Counted from the first letter of the stretch, positions 1-10,767 are shown. The stretch: 27,935 bases of DNA from AP-16 sp036395835 (GCA_036395835.1 DASWCW010000052.1:1-27935), one strand, 5' to 3'. Made by a program: numbers and translations. Notes: generated by a model from the letters alone, not told the origin.

Positions 1-729
1 CTCACCATCCGCTTCGGCGGCCACGTTGCCGTCGATGCGGTGAGCTGCGCCTTCTCGCCGGGCACCCTGACCGCCATCGTCGGACCGAACGGCGCCGGCA
101 AGACCACGTATTTCAATCTGATCTCCGGACAGCTGCGGCCCACCGCCGGGCAGGTGATCTTCGCCGGCGCGGAGATCACCCGCATGGCGGCTTCCGGGCG
201 CGCGCGGCTGGGCCTGGGCCGCGCGTTCCAGCTCACCAACCTGTTTCCCCATCTTTCCGTGCGCGAGAACGTGCGGCTTGCGGTGCAGAGCCGCCGGCGG
301 GTCGGGCTCGACCTGTTCCGCACCTGGACCTCGCACGTCGAGCTGATCGAGGAGGCGGAGGACGTGCTCGGCCAGGTGGCGCTCACGGAGCGCCGCCACG
401 TCGCGGCCGGGCTATTGCCGCATGGCGATCAGCGCAAGCTCGAGGTCGCGATTCTCCTGGCGCTGCGCCCGACCATCTTCATGTTCGACGAGCCCACTGC
501 CGGCATGAGCGTCGACGAGGTGCCGGTCATCCTCGATCTCATTCACGAGATCAAGGCGCGCGGCGACAGGACCATTCTGCTGGTCGAGCACAAGATGGAC
601 GTGGTGCGCTCGCTCGCCGACCGCATCATCGTGCTACACAACGGCAAGCTGGTGGCAGACGGCGAGCCCGCAGCCGTGATCGCTTCGCCGGTGGTGCAGG
701 AAGCCTATCTCGGTGCCGCCAATGTCTGA
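1..729 (+). CDS. livG: Branched-chain amino acid-type ABC transporter ATP-binding protein (LivG-like), 5' partial
   Basis: The reading frame is open from base 1, so the true start lies upstream; the GTG at 40 is internal because the preceding codons (LTIRFGGHVAVDA) are the normal start of the ABC fold. It is one of the two cytoplasmic ATPases that drive a HAAT-family importer. Walker A is GPNGAGKTT near base 85, Walker B is IFMFDEPTAGMS near 475-510, and the switch histidine is in LLVEHKMD near 575-600. The signature motif reads LPHGDQ, with Pro where most ABC ATPases have Ser; the 'MSVDEVP' stretch after Walker B suggests a distinct LivG subfamily in which this may be normal. The stop overlaps the start of the next gene by 8 bases. 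Substrate cannot be told from the sequence; amino acids, amides, urea or aromatic acids are all used by this family. Confidence 0.93.
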   Translation, partial: LTIRFGGHVAVDAVSCAFSPGTLTAIVGPNGAGKTTYFNLISGQLRPTAGQVIFAGAEITRMAASGRARLGLGRAFQLTNLFPHLSVRENVRLAVQSRRRVGLDLFRTWTSHVELIEEAEDVLGQVALTERRHVAAGLLPHGDQRKLEVAILLALRPTIFMFDEPTAGMSVDEVPVILDLIHEIKARGDRTILLVEHKMDVVRSLADRIIVLHNGKLVADGEPAAVIASPVVQEAYLGAANV

Positions 730-1453
730 GACCGCGCCGCTGCTGCAGCTCGAGAGCGTCAACACCCATATCGGCCCATATCACATCCTGCAGGGCGTCG
801 AGCTCGCGGTCCCGCGCGGCGGGCTGACGATGCTGCTCGGCCGCAACGGCGCCGGCAAGACCACGACCTTGCGGACCATCATGGGGCTTTGGCAGGCCTC
901 CGCCGGCCGCGTGCGGTTCGACGGCGCCGAAATCACCGATTGGCCGACCCCGGACATCGCCCGCGCGGGCATTGCCTACGTGCCGGAGAACATGGGGATC
1001 TTCGCGGATCTCACCGTGCGCGAGAACCTGCTGCTCGCGGCGCGCTCCGGCGACATCGATGATGCGCGCCTGCGCTGGGTGTTCGGGCTGTTCCCGGCGC
1101 TGAAAAAATTCTGGTCGCTGCCGGCCGGCTTTCTGTCCGGAGGACAGAAGCAGATGCTCTCGATCGCGCGCGCCGTGATCGAACCGCGCAAGCTGTTCCT
1201 GATCGACGAGCCGACCAAGGGGCTGGCGCCCGCCATCATCGTCAACATGGTCGCGGCCTTTCGCGAGCTCAAAGAGACCGCGGCAACGATCCTGCTGGTC
1301 GAGCAGAATTTCATGTTCGCCAAATCGCTGGGCGACAGCGTCGCGGTGATGGATAACGGCCGCGTCATCCACTCCGGATCCATGGCGGAGCTTGCCGAGG
1401 ATCGCGATCTCCAGCATCGGCTGCTGGGGCTGAGCCTGGATTCGCATCAATGA
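722..1453 (+). CDS. livF: Branched-chain amino acid-type ABC transporter ATP-binding protein (LivF-like)
   Basis: Second ATPase of the importer, 243 residues, a normal LivF length. I chose the ATG at 722 (MSETAPLLQLESVNTHIG) rather than the GTG at 713 because it gives a typical LivF N-terminus and a short overlap with livG. Motifs in order: Walker A GRNGAGKTTTL near residue 40, Q-loop region, complete ABC signature LSGGQKQ near residue 140, Walker B LFLIDEPTKGL, and the H-loop position, which is Gln in LLVEQNF as is usual for LivF. It would pair with the upstream ATPase to form the nucleotide-binding dimer beneath the two permeases encoded just downstream. Its stop overlaps the livH start as ATGA, which predicts translational coupling. 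Confidence 0.95.
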   Translation: MSETAPLLQLESVNTHIGPYHILQGVELAVPRGGLTMLLGRNGAGKTTTLRTIMGLWQASAGRVRFDGAEITDWPTPDIARAGIAYVPENMGIFADLTVRENLLLAARSGDIDDARLRWVFGLFPALKKFWSLPAGFLSGGQKQMLSIARAVIEPRKLFLIDEPTKGLAPAIIVNMVAAFRELKETAATILLVEQNFMFAKSLGDSVAVMDNGRVIHSGSMAELAEDRDLQHRLLGLSLDSHQ

Positions 1454-2460
1454 CCGACATCGACGCGGGCGAGCTGGCGAAACGCCGGCACTACGATTGG
1501 GCGCCGCTGCTGCTCCTGCCGCTGCTGGCGCTCGCCGCCTTGCCGCTGATCGGCTCGCCGTCGACCTGGGCGACACTGACCGCGGCGGGCCTCGCGATGG
1601 GCATGATCATCTTCATCATCGCGTCGGGTCTCACCTTGGTGTTCGGCCTGATGGACGTGCTCAATTTCGGCCACGGCGCCTTCATCTCGGTCGGGGCCTA
1701 TGTCGCTGCGATCCTGCTGGTGCCGCTTTCGGGACTGCTGCAGGCGGATTCGCTCGCGCTCAACACCGTCGCGCTGCTGGCACTGATCGCACTGGCGATG
1801 ATCGCCACCGGCCTGCTCGGCTGGGCGTTCGAACGAATCATCATCATGCCGGTCTACGGCCAGCACCTCAAACAGATCCTGGTCACGGTCGGCGGCATGA
1901 TCGTCGCCCAGCAGCTCATCATCGTGCTGTGGGGACCGGTCCAGCTGGCGTTTCCGCTGCCGACCGCGTTCCGCGGCGCCATCGTGCTCGGCGACGTCGC
2001 CATCGAGCGCTACCGCGTCATCGCCGTGGTCGTCGGTCTCGTGGTGTTCGCCGGCATGCTGCTGGTGCTCAACCGCACGAAAATCGGCCTGTTGATCCGC
2101 GCCGGCGTCGAGAACCGGGAGATGGTCGAGGCGCTCGGCTATCACATCCGCCGGCTGTTCGTCGGCGTGTTCGCGGCCGGCTCGGCGCTCGCCGGGCTCG
2201 GCGGCGTGATGTGGGCGTTCTACCGCGAGGAGCTCACCCCGGGCATGGGCATGGAAGTGCTGGTCCTGGTATTCATCGTGGTGATCATCGGCGGGCTCGG
2301 ATCGATCGGCGGCTGTTTTCTCGGGTCGCTATTGGTGGCGGTCACCGCCAATTACGCCGGCTTTCTCGCGCCGAAGGTGGCGCTCGGATCCAACATCATC
2401 CTGATGGTGCTGATCCTGCTGTGGCGGTCCCGCGGCCTCTATCCGGTGGCGAACCGATGA
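1450..2460 (+). CDS. livH: Branched-chain amino acid-type ABC transporter permease (LivH-like)
   Basis: Inner-membrane permease of 336 residues with about eight to nine hydrophobic segments after a short charged N-terminus (MTDIDAGELAKRRHYDW). The LivH hallmark GLTLVFGLMDVLNFGHGA is present near residues 57-75. The cytoplasmic loop that couples to the ATPase is seen as GVENREMVEALGYH near residues 219-232, and the C-terminal GGLGSIGG segment is also typical. The start overlaps the livF stop and the stop overlaps the livM start, both as ATGA, so all subunits are probably made in step from one mRNA. A long overlapping frame from 1497 is only a shadow of this gene and livM. Confidence 0.95.
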   Translation: MTDIDAGELAKRRHYDWAPLLLLPLLALAALPLIGSPSTWATLTAAGLAMGMIIFIIASGLTLVFGLMDVLNFGHGAFISVGAYVAAILLVPLSGLLQADSLALNTVALLALIALAMIATGLLGWAFERIIIMPVYGQHLKQILVTVGGMIVAQQLIIVLWGPVQLAFPLPTAFRGAIVLGDVAIERYRVIAVVVGLVVFAGMLLVLNRTKIGLLIRAGVENREMVEALGYHIRRLFVGVFAAGSALAGLGGVMWAFYREELTPGMGMEVLVLVFIVVIIGGLGSIGGCFLGSLLVAVTANYAGFLAPKVALGSNIILMVLILLWRSRGLYPVANR

Positions 2461-3515
2461 CGATGTTCCGCGCCATCCTGTCGGGCGACCCGCCGCAGAG
2501 CCGGATGCTTTCCGCCGCGCTGCTCGTCATCTTCGTCGCGCTGGCGGCCGCGCCCTTCCTGTTTCCGGGGACGCAGTCGCTCAATGTGGCGGCGAAGATC
2601 TGCTATTTCGTCGTGCTCGCCGCGAGCTATGATTTGTTGCTCGGCTACACCGGCATCGTCTCCTTCGCCCACACGATGTTCTTCGGCATCGGCGGCTATG
2701 GCGCCGGACTTGCGCTCTATACCTGGGGACCGACGTGGTCCTCGGTGTTGATCGGCACGGTGCTCGGGCTCGTGCTCGCGGTTCTGCTGGCGCTTCTCAT
2801 CGGGCTGTTCTCGCTGCGGGTGCGGGCGATCTTCTTCGCCATGATCACGCTTGCGGTCGCCAGCGCCTTCGCGATCCTGGCATCGCAGCTCAGCTGGCTG
2901 ACCGGCGGCGAGGACGGCCGTACCTTTCGGGTTCCAAGCATCCTGCGCCCCGGCTACAGCCTGCTCGAGGTCGGCGCGTTCTCGATCAACGGTCGCGTCA
3001 TCACCTACTATCTGGTGTTCTCGAGCGCGCTCGTGCTGTTCCTGAGCATGCTGCGCGTGGTGAACTCTCCGTTCGGGCGGGTGCTGCAGGGCATTCGCGA
3101 GAACGAGTTCCGAGCCGAGGCGCTGGGCTATCGCACCATCGTGTATCGCTCGATCGTCAATTGTCTCTCCGCCGCGATGGCGACCTTGGCGGGCGTGCTG
3201 GCCGCGCTGTGGCTGCGCTACACCGGGCCGGCGGTGACGCTGAGCTTCGACATCATGCTCGACATCCTGCTGATGGTGGTGATCGGCGGCATGGGCACGC
3301 TGTACGGCTCGGTGATCGGCGCTACCATCTTCATTCTTGCGGAGAATTACCTTCAGGCACTGATGGGCGCCGTGAGCAAATCCGCGGCGGGGCTGCCGGT
3401 GCTGCCGCAGTTGCTCGATCCGGATCGCTGGCTGCTGTGGCTCGGCGTCCTGTTCGTGCTCAGCGTCTATTTCTTTCCCGCCGGCATCGTTGGCAAGCTC
3501 GCGGCGCGCAAATGA
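2457..3515 (+). CDS. livM: Branched-chain amino acid-type ABC transporter permease (LivM-like)
   Basis: Second permease subunit, 352 residues, with about ten hydrophobic segments. I set the start at the ATG at 2457, inside the livH stop (ATGA). The LivM motif YDLLLGYTGIVSFAHTMFFGIGGY occurs near residues 58-81, and the ATPase-coupling loop IRENEFRAEALGYR near residues 214-227. The conserved GGMGTLYGSVIGA stretch is near the C-terminus. Together with LivH it forms the heterodimeric channel for a substrate delivered by a periplasmic binding protein that is not encoded in the window. Its last four bases are shared with the start of the hydrolase gene that follows, an unusually tight link between a transporter and an enzyme. 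Confidence 0.95.
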   Translation: MTMFRAILSGDPPQSRMLSAALLVIFVALAAAPFLFPGTQSLNVAAKICYFVVLAASYDLLLGYTGIVSFAHTMFFGIGGYGAGLALYTWGPTWSSVLIGTVLGLVLAVLLALLIGLFSLRVRAIFFAMITLAVASAFAILASQLSWLTGGEDGRTFRVPSILRPGYSLLEVGAFSINGRVITYYLVFSSALVLFLSMLRVVNSPFGRVLQGIRENEFRAEALGYRTIVYRSIVNCLSAAMATLAGVLAALWLRYTGPAVTLSFDIMLDILLMVVIGGMGTLYGSVIGATIFILAENYLQALMGAVSKSAAGLPVLPQLLDPDRWLLWLGVLFVLSVYFFPAGIVGKLAARK

Positions 3516-4351
3516 CCGGCATGACCTCGCAATACGTCACGGTGCTCGACCGCGAGCTGCACTATGTCGAATGGGGAGAGCGCGGGCACGACGTCGTTGT
3601 GATGTGGCACGGGCTCGCCCGCACCTGCCGCGATTTCGACGATCTCGCCGGACATCTCGCCGACCGCTATCGCGTCGTCTGTCCCGACACCATCGGCCGG
3701 GGCTTGAGCCAATGGAGCCCCGCGCCGGAAAAGGAATATTCGCTCGGATTTTACGCCGCGCTGGCGGCCGGACTGGTCGACCAACTTGGAATCGGTCGGC
3801 TGCGCTGGATCGGGACCTCCATGGGCGGCGCGATCGGCATGAAGGTTGCGGCCGGAGCGCTCCGGGACCGCATCTCGCACCTCGTGCTCAACGATATCGG
3901 GCCGAAGATCGCTGACGCCGCGGTCGAGCGAATCCGCTCCTACGCCGGCGATCCGCCGCGCTTCGCGACGGTGAGTGAGCTCGAGGCCTATTTCCGCACG
4001 ATCTACAAGCCGTTCGGGTACATGAGCGACGCGCAGTGGCGGCGGCTCGCCGAGACCTCGACGCGCCGCACCGAGGACGGACAAGTCACGCCGCATTACG
4101 ATCCCAACATGGTGATGCAGTTCCGGCTGCATCCCGAGGATTACGACCAATGGGGCGACTACGACCAGATCGCCGCCAAGACCCTGTGCCTGCGCGGCGA
4201 GAGCAGCGATTTGCTGCTGCCCGCGGTCGCCGCCGAGATGACCCGACGCGGCCCGCGCTGCCGGCTCGAAGTGATCGCCGGCTGCGGCCACGCCCCGGCG
4301 CTCAACGTGCCGGCGCAATACCAGCTGATCGCGGATTTCCTGGCGGAGTAA
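3512..4351 (+). CDS. Alpha/beta-fold hydrolase coupled to the Liv-type transporter
   Basis: Cytoplasmic hydrolase of 279 residues without a signal peptide. The nucleophile elbow is GTSMGG with Ser103; the oxyanion-hole region is MWHGLART near residues 31-38; the likely catalytic His is His260 in GCGHAPALN; the acid is probably Asp in ESSDLLLP just before strand eight. This matches the alpha/beta hydrolase fold-1 family, which covers esterases, C-C bond hydrolases and lipases, so the substrate is not predicted. The ATG lies inside the livM stop codon (ATGA), so the enzyme is translationally coupled to the permease. A reasonable inference is that it acts on the imported compound, for example by hydrolysing an ester or ring-cleavage product, but nothing in the sequence proves this. 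Confidence 0.88.
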   Translation: MTGMTSQYVTVLDRELHYVEWGERGHDVVVMWHGLARTCRDFDDLAGHLADRYRVVCPDTIGRGLSQWSPAPEKEYSLGFYAALAAGLVDQLGIGRLRWIGTSMGGAIGMKVAAGALRDRISHLVLNDIGPKIADAAVERIRSYAGDPPRFATVSELEAYFRTIYKPFGYMSDAQWRRLAETSTRRTEDGQVTPHYDPNMVMQFRLHPEDYDQWGDYDQIAAKTLCLRGESSDLLLPAVAAEMTRRGPRCRLEVIAGCGHAPALNVPAQYQLIADFLAE

Positions 4352-4383
4352 GCACCGGCGTTCACCGGACCGCGCGGTCGCGC

Positions 4384-4476
4384 GACTCCCTCCCTCGCTT
4401 GCGGGGGAGGGATGGGGAGGGGGCCCCCTCCCGACGCGCTTCGCGGTGTCGACCTCCCCCGCAAGCGGGAGAGGTG
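4384..4476. repeat. GC-rich palindromic intergenic repeat (family 1)
   Basis: The spacer between the convergent hydrolase and lytic transglycosylase genes contains a perfect 15-bp inverted repeat: CGCTTGCGGGGGAGG at 4396-4410 and its reverse complement at 4453-4467. A second palindrome (GGGGGCCCCC) lies between the arms. It is similar in plan to the elements at 13503-13635 and 15666-15782: pyrimidine/purine arms of the CCTCCCC type at both ends with smaller palindromes inside. It sits downstream of two converging genes, so it could also act as a bidirectional transcription barrier. Confidence 0.7.
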
Positions 4477-4489
4477 GCCGGAGCAAGGC

Positions 4490-5710
4490 TCACAGCCCGC
4501 GCAGGCGATTGATGAGCTCTGCCGTCGGGTAGGAATCCGCCGGCATGCCGAGCTTCAACTGCGCCTGCCGGACCGCGGCGCGGGTAATCAGCCCGAGCTT
4601 GCCGTCGAGCTGGCCCGACAAATAGCCCCGCCGTGCCAGCAATTGCTGCAGCTCAAGCATCTGCGGGGAGCTCAGCGGCACCACGGTGCCGCTGCCGCGG
4701 TGGATCGGCGGCGCGCCGGCAAGCCGCGTGGCCAGATAGGCCGCGGTCGTCGAATAGACGAATGCCTGGTTCCAGCCCAGGAACGCCTGGAAATTCGGGT
4801 AAGCGAGGAACGCCGGACCGAACCGGCCCATCGGCAGCAGCAGCGAGGCCGGCAGATTGTCCGCGGACAAGGGCCTGCCGTCGGCGAGGGTCACGCCCCA
4901 GCGCGCCCATTGCGAGCGCGGATGCTTGACTGACAGATCAGCCTCCTCCCACGGCAGCTCACCGGGGACCCGCACCTCCTGCAGCCACGGCTCGCCGCGG
5001 CGCCAGCCGAGCCCGACGAGGAAATTGGCGGCGGACGCCAGCGTGTCCGGCACGCTGTGGACGAGGTCGCGCCGGCCGTCGCCGTCGAAATCGATGGCGT
5101 ATTTGTAGTAATCGGACGGCGTGAACTGCATCGCTCCGAGCTCGCCGGCCCAGTCGCCGATCATCTCGCTCGGCGTGAGGTCGCCGCGATCGATGATGCG
5201 CAGGGCATCGAGCAGCTGGGTGCGGAAGAACTCCGGCCGGCGGCAGTCGTAGGCAAGCGTGGCGACGGCGCGCAGGATCGGATACCTGCCGTTGTTGCTG
5301 CCGAAATCGCTCTCGAGGCCCCAGAACGCCACCAGCACCGGCGCGGGCACTCCGTATTGCTGCTCGACGCGGGCGAACAGCGCGGCGTGCCGTTGCATCA
5401 GCCGCGGACCCTGCGCCAGGCGGTCCCGCGATACCATGCGGTCGGAGAACTGGAGGAAACTCTGCTGGAACACGCCCTGGCCGTGATCGCGGTTGATGAT
5501 GGCCTGGTCGAAGCTCATGCCGTCGAGCGCGGCCGAGATGGTCGCCCGCGAGATGCCTTGGGTCGCGGCCTCCTGCCTGAAGCCATCGAGCCAGTGCTCG
5601 AAGCTCCCGGTATTGTTGCGGCAGGGCGCGGCCGCGGTCGGCACGGCCATTGCGGCCATGGCGAGTAGCGCCAGCGCAAAAGAACGGATTTTCTTCCGCA
5701 GCATCCTCAT
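4490..5710 (-). CDS. Lytic murein transglycosylase (MltB/SLT_2 type) with C-terminal peptidoglycan-binding domain
   Basis: Secreted or periplasmic enzyme that cleaves the glycan strands of peptidoglycan to form 1,6-anhydro-muramyl ends. With the ATG at 5710 the protein is 406 residues; the ATG at 5704, two codons later, is equally possible, and an upstream in-frame GTG/ATG at 5794 would add 28 residues before the signal peptide and is unlikely. The signal peptide is MRMLRKKIRSFALALLAMAAMAVPTAAA. The SLT_2 domain follows at about residues 35-325, with the catalytic Glu in FWGLESDFG (Glu133) and the GELGAMQFTPSDY substrate-binding motif. Residues about 345-406 form a PG_binding_1 domain (SSPQMLELQQLLARRGYL...). 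It is transcribed alone, convergent with the hydrolase. Confident at family level. Confidence 0.92.
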   Translation of the reverse strand: MRMLRKKIRSFALALLAMAAMAVPTAAAPCRNNTGSFEHWLDGFRQEAATQGISRATISAALDGMSFDQAIINRDHGQGVFQQSFLQFSDRMVSRDRLAQGPRLMQRHAALFARVEQQYGVPAPVLVAFWGLESDFGSNNGRYPILRAVATLAYDCRRPEFFRTQLLDALRIIDRGDLTPSEMIGDWAGELGAMQFTPSDYYKYAIDFDGDGRRDLVHSVPDTLASAANFLVGLGWRRGEPWLQEVRVPGELPWEEADLSVKHPRSQWARWGVTLADGRPLSADNLPASLLLPMGRFGPAFLAYPNFQAFLGWNQAFVYSTTAAYLATRLAGAPPIHRGSGTVVPLSSPQMLELQQLLARRGYLSGQLDGKLGLITRAAVRQAQLKLGMPADSYPTAELINRLRGL

Positions 5711-5835
5711 CCCTCTGTCCCCATCGAGCGCCAATGTGCCCGCGGCAGCCCGGCGGTCAAGGCGCAGTCGAGCCTCGCCCCAGCTTTTGCCCAAGGATAT
5801 GGCAGAGCTGTGGCCGGGCTGAGGTAGCGGTCGAT

Positions 5836-5916
5836 GTAGCCCGGATGGAGCACTGCGAAGCGGTCCATAATCCGGGACCGCGGACCCGGATTGCGCTTCG
5901 CTCCATCCGGGCTACG
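5836..5916. repeat. Palindromic intergenic repeat, 'tagcccggat' type (copy 1)
   Basis: A perfect 16-bp inverted repeat, GTAGCCCGGATGGAGC at 5836-5851 and its reverse complement at 5900-5915, encloses further nested arms (CGAAGCG with CGCTTCG, AATCCGGG with CCCGGATT). The segment 5885-5916 matches 23514-23545 at 30 of 32 positions, so this is a dispersed family. The right arm contributes the stop codon of the minus-strand marC gene (TAG at 5914-5912). Elements with the core 'gtagcccggat' are common between genes in many proteobacteria. It may fold in RNA and serve as a terminator or mRNA-stability element. Confidence 0.85.
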
Positions 5917-6550
5917 AGGTTACGGAAAGCACCGCGCGGATGCCGTCGATCACGAACTGCACCGCAAGCGCGGCGAGCAGCACGCCGAGCAGCCGCGAGA
6001 GCACCACATTCGCGGTGGTGCCGAGCAGCGGCCCGATCCGGCTGGCCATGAGAAACACGGCCAAGCACAGCCCGATTACCACCAGGATCATTCCGATGAG
6101 CACCAGCAGGGAGAGGGGCCGTGCATTCGCCTGATCGGCGAGCAGCACCGTGGCGGTGATCGCGCCGGGACCCGCCATCAGTGGAATGGCGAGCGGGAAA
6201 GCGGCGGTATGGCGTACGTCCTCCACGGCCTGCTCGGCGGTGCGGGATTGCCGTTCGATCCGCACCCCGAAGACCATTTCCGAGGCGATCGAGAACAGCA
6301 GCAGGCCGCCGGCGATGCGGAACGCCGGCAGCGAGATGCCGAGCCGCGTGAGCAGCCAATCGCCGATGGCGGCCGTGCCGATCAGGATCGCGGCGGCGAT
6401 CAGGGACGCCCGGACGGCGATCTGGCGGCGCGCCGATAGCGGTACTCCCTGGGTAATGGCGACGAACGTCGGGGCGAGCCCGACCGGGTCGACCACGACG
6501 AACAACGTCACGAACGTCGAGATCAGATAATCGATCGGCAGCGCGGGCAT
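5912..6550 (-). CDS. MarC family integral membrane protein
   Basis: Inner-membrane protein of 212 residues with about six hydrophobic segments. The start at 6550 gives MPALPIDYLISTFVTLFVVVDPVGLAPTFVAI, which fits the MarC N-terminus; a GTG at 6598 and an ATG at 6586 lie upstream in frame but add a charged stretch not expected in the family. A weak GGAGA lies 11 bases before the chosen ATG. The second half has the typical PLAIPLMAGPGAITA motif. MarC proteins were once linked to multiple antibiotic resistance, but that role was withdrawn and their function is unknown. The stop codon lies inside a dispersed palindromic repeat, which may have altered the last few residues. Confidence 0.9.
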   Translation of the reverse strand: MPALPIDYLISTFVTLFVVVDPVGLAPTFVAITQGVPLSARRQIAVRASLIAAAILIGTAAIGDWLLTRLGISLPAFRIAGGLLLFSIASEMVFGVRIERQSRTAEQAVEDVRHTAAFPLAIPLMAGPGAITATVLLADQANARPLSLLVLIGMILVVIGLCLAVFLMASRIGPLLGTTANVVLSRLLGVLLAALAVQFVIDGIRAVLSVTS

Positions 6551-6761
6551 CGCGTATCGCGTCTCCGAAGCTGCCCGGCGCGCCATGCCGAGCCGCACCT
6601 CGCGGGACTAGCCCACAGGGGCGCCGCAGCCGCAAGCCTCGGCGCGCGGATGACTCCGCGGGACACGGAATGTTAAACGTCCCGCCCAGAGACTCCCGGC
6701 AGTTCCAAAGCTGGGCCTCGCATGTACCCGGCCGGCCGAATGCATCTGGTGGGCTGCGCCC

Positions 6762-7199
6762 ATGACCCTTGCGCCGCTGCTCGACGCACCGCCCGCGATC
6801 GTGCTCCACGCCATGGCGGCGATGGCGGCCTTCGCGCTCGGCATCGCGCAGTTCGCCGCGCCGAAAGGCACCATTCCCCATCGCACTGTCGGCTGGATCT
6901 GGGTCGGCCTGATGCTGGCGGTGGCGCTGAGTTCGTTCCTGATCCACCAGATCCGGCTTTGGGGCCCGTGGAGCCCCATTCACCTGCTGTCGATCTTCAC
7001 CCTGATCACCCTGCCGCTGGCGGTCTGGGCGGCGCATCGCCATCGGGTGGCGTCGCACCGCCTCGCCATGACGTCGATTTTCCTCGGCGCCCTCGTCATC
7101 GCGGGCGCGTTCACGCTCCTGCCGGGGCGCATCATGCACGAGGTCGTGTTCGGTCCGGCGCCTGCTGTAGCCGTGGGCCATAGCGCATCGCCGCAATAG
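6762..7199 (+). CDS. DUF2306-type predicted membrane protein
   Basis: Small inner-membrane protein of 145 residues with four hydrophobic segments. Conserved histidines sit at the membrane edges: LHAMAAMAAFALGIAQF near residue 15, IPHRTVGWIWVG near 40, LIHQIRLWGPWSPIHLL near 60-75 and SHRLAMTSIFLGALVIAGAFTLLPGR near 102-127. This pattern fits the DUF2306 family, whose arrangement resembles a cytochrome b561-like four-helix membrane domain, but no function is established. It is transcribed away from marC; the 211-base divergent spacer shows no convincing promoter to my eye. Start chosen as the first ATG before the hydrophobic core. Confidence 0.8.
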   Translation: MTLAPLLDAPPAIVLHAMAAMAAFALGIAQFAAPKGTIPHRTVGWIWVGLMLAVALSSFLIHQIRLWGPWSPIHLLSIFTLITLPLAVWAAHRHRVASHRLAMTSIFLGALVIAGAFTLLPGRIMHEVVFGPAPAVAVGHSASPQ

Positions 7200-7318
7200 C
7201 TTCCAAGTCGCTGAATTTCCTTGCAAAAAAACATGCGTGGCGCGCCGCTTTCGGGTGGCCGGCGCGGTCTGAATCGCCTATATCTGTCGAGTAGAAACCA
7301 GCATTCCGGAATTCATCC

Positions 7319-10075
<2,757 letters not shown>

Positions 10076-10105
10076 GCGCGGGATGCTTGCGCGCTCGGCG
10101 AGCTG

Positions 10106-10144
10106 ACGCCGGCCTTCGTTGCGTGCGGCCCGGCGTTGGTTTAA
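10106..10144 (+). terminator. Possible rho-independent terminator of gyrA
   Basis: About 30 bases after the gyrA stop, ACGCCGG at 10106-10112 pairs with CCGGCGT at 10130-10136, extended inward by CC/GG with one bulged base, and is followed by a short T run (tggttt). The stem is strong but the U tract is short, so it is only a candidate. Confidence 0.4.
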
Positions 10145-10270
10145 CCTACGGATCCAAACAAGAACATTGCCGCTCTGCATCGCTGCGGCCGGACGTCTGC
10201 TGCGCGGCAGCACGTGCCGGCAGGCGCAGCGAGCGAACCGCAACTTCGGCGAACATTCGGGAGGTGCGTC

Positions 10271-10591
10271 ATGCCGAAATATATGATCGCAGCATCCTAT
10301 ACTGCGGAAGGCCTCAAGGGCTTGCAGAAAGACAAGGCATCGGGCCGCAAGGCCGCGGTCCACAAGGTCGTGGAAGGTGTCGGCGGCAAGGTCGAGGCGA
10401 TGTATTTCGCGCTCGGCGAGCAGGATGTGATCGTGATCGCCGACTTGCCGAATACGGTCGCAGCCACGGCGATTGCGCTCGGCGTCTCCGCCTCGGGGCT
10501 CGTTCGCACGAAGACGACGGCCCTACTCACGGTCGAGGAGACGGATCAGGCGCTTGGCAAGAAACTCGACTACAGTGCGCCGGGGCGGTGA
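10271..10591 (+). CDS. GYD domain-containing protein
   Basis: Small soluble protein of 106 residues. The ATG at 10271 is preceded by a strong ribosome-binding site (GGGAGG, ending about seven bases upstream); an in-frame upstream extension to 10214 lacks one. The sequence MPKYMIAASYTAEGLKGLQKDKASGRKAAVHKVVEGVGGKVEAMYFALGEQDVIVIADLP has the ferredoxin-like alternation of the GYD family (PF08734), a dimeric alpha-beta barrel-type fold. The 'GYD' element itself corresponds to GEQDVIVI near residue 50. The family has no settled function. The 195-base gap after gyrA holds the candidate terminator, so it is probably transcribed separately. Confidence 0.85.
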   Translation: MPKYMIAASYTAEGLKGLQKDKASGRKAAVHKVVEGVGGKVEAMYFALGEQDVIVIADLPNTVAATAIALGVSASGLVRTKTTALLTVEETDQALGKKLDYSAPGR

Positions 10592-10608
10592 CCACGACAA
10601 ACGCTCAC

Positions 10609-10736
10609 TTGGTCGTCCCCGCGAAAAGCGGGGACCCATAGCCGCGGATCTCGACGCCGTGGTCATGGGTCGTCCCGGCGGGCGGCCGCGGAGCCTCCCC
10701 GGACCTGATCCGGGGCGTCCTTGGCCGGGACGACGA
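10609..10736. repeat. Composite palindromic intergenic repeat (family 2)
   Basis: Three nested or adjacent stems occupy the spacer between the convergent GYD and deacetylase genes. GTCCCCGC-GAAAA-GCGGGGAC forms a hairpin near 10613-10633. GTCGTCCCGGC at 10669-10679 pairs with its reverse complement at 10724-10734, and inside that pair CCCCGGA at 10697-10703 pairs with TCCGGGG at 10709-10715. The 'gtcgtccc' ends and the overall design resemble repeats found between genes in Bradyrhizobium relatives. It lies between two gene ends, so it could stop transcription from both sides. Confidence 0.7.
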
Positions 10737-10767
10737 GTATTCAGATTCTAGCGCGAAATATGCGATC

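Noticed and set aside
1497..3515. A 672-residue open frame starting inside livH
   Set aside because: Its first 320 residues are out-of-frame translation of livH; only the part from 2457 is the real livM.
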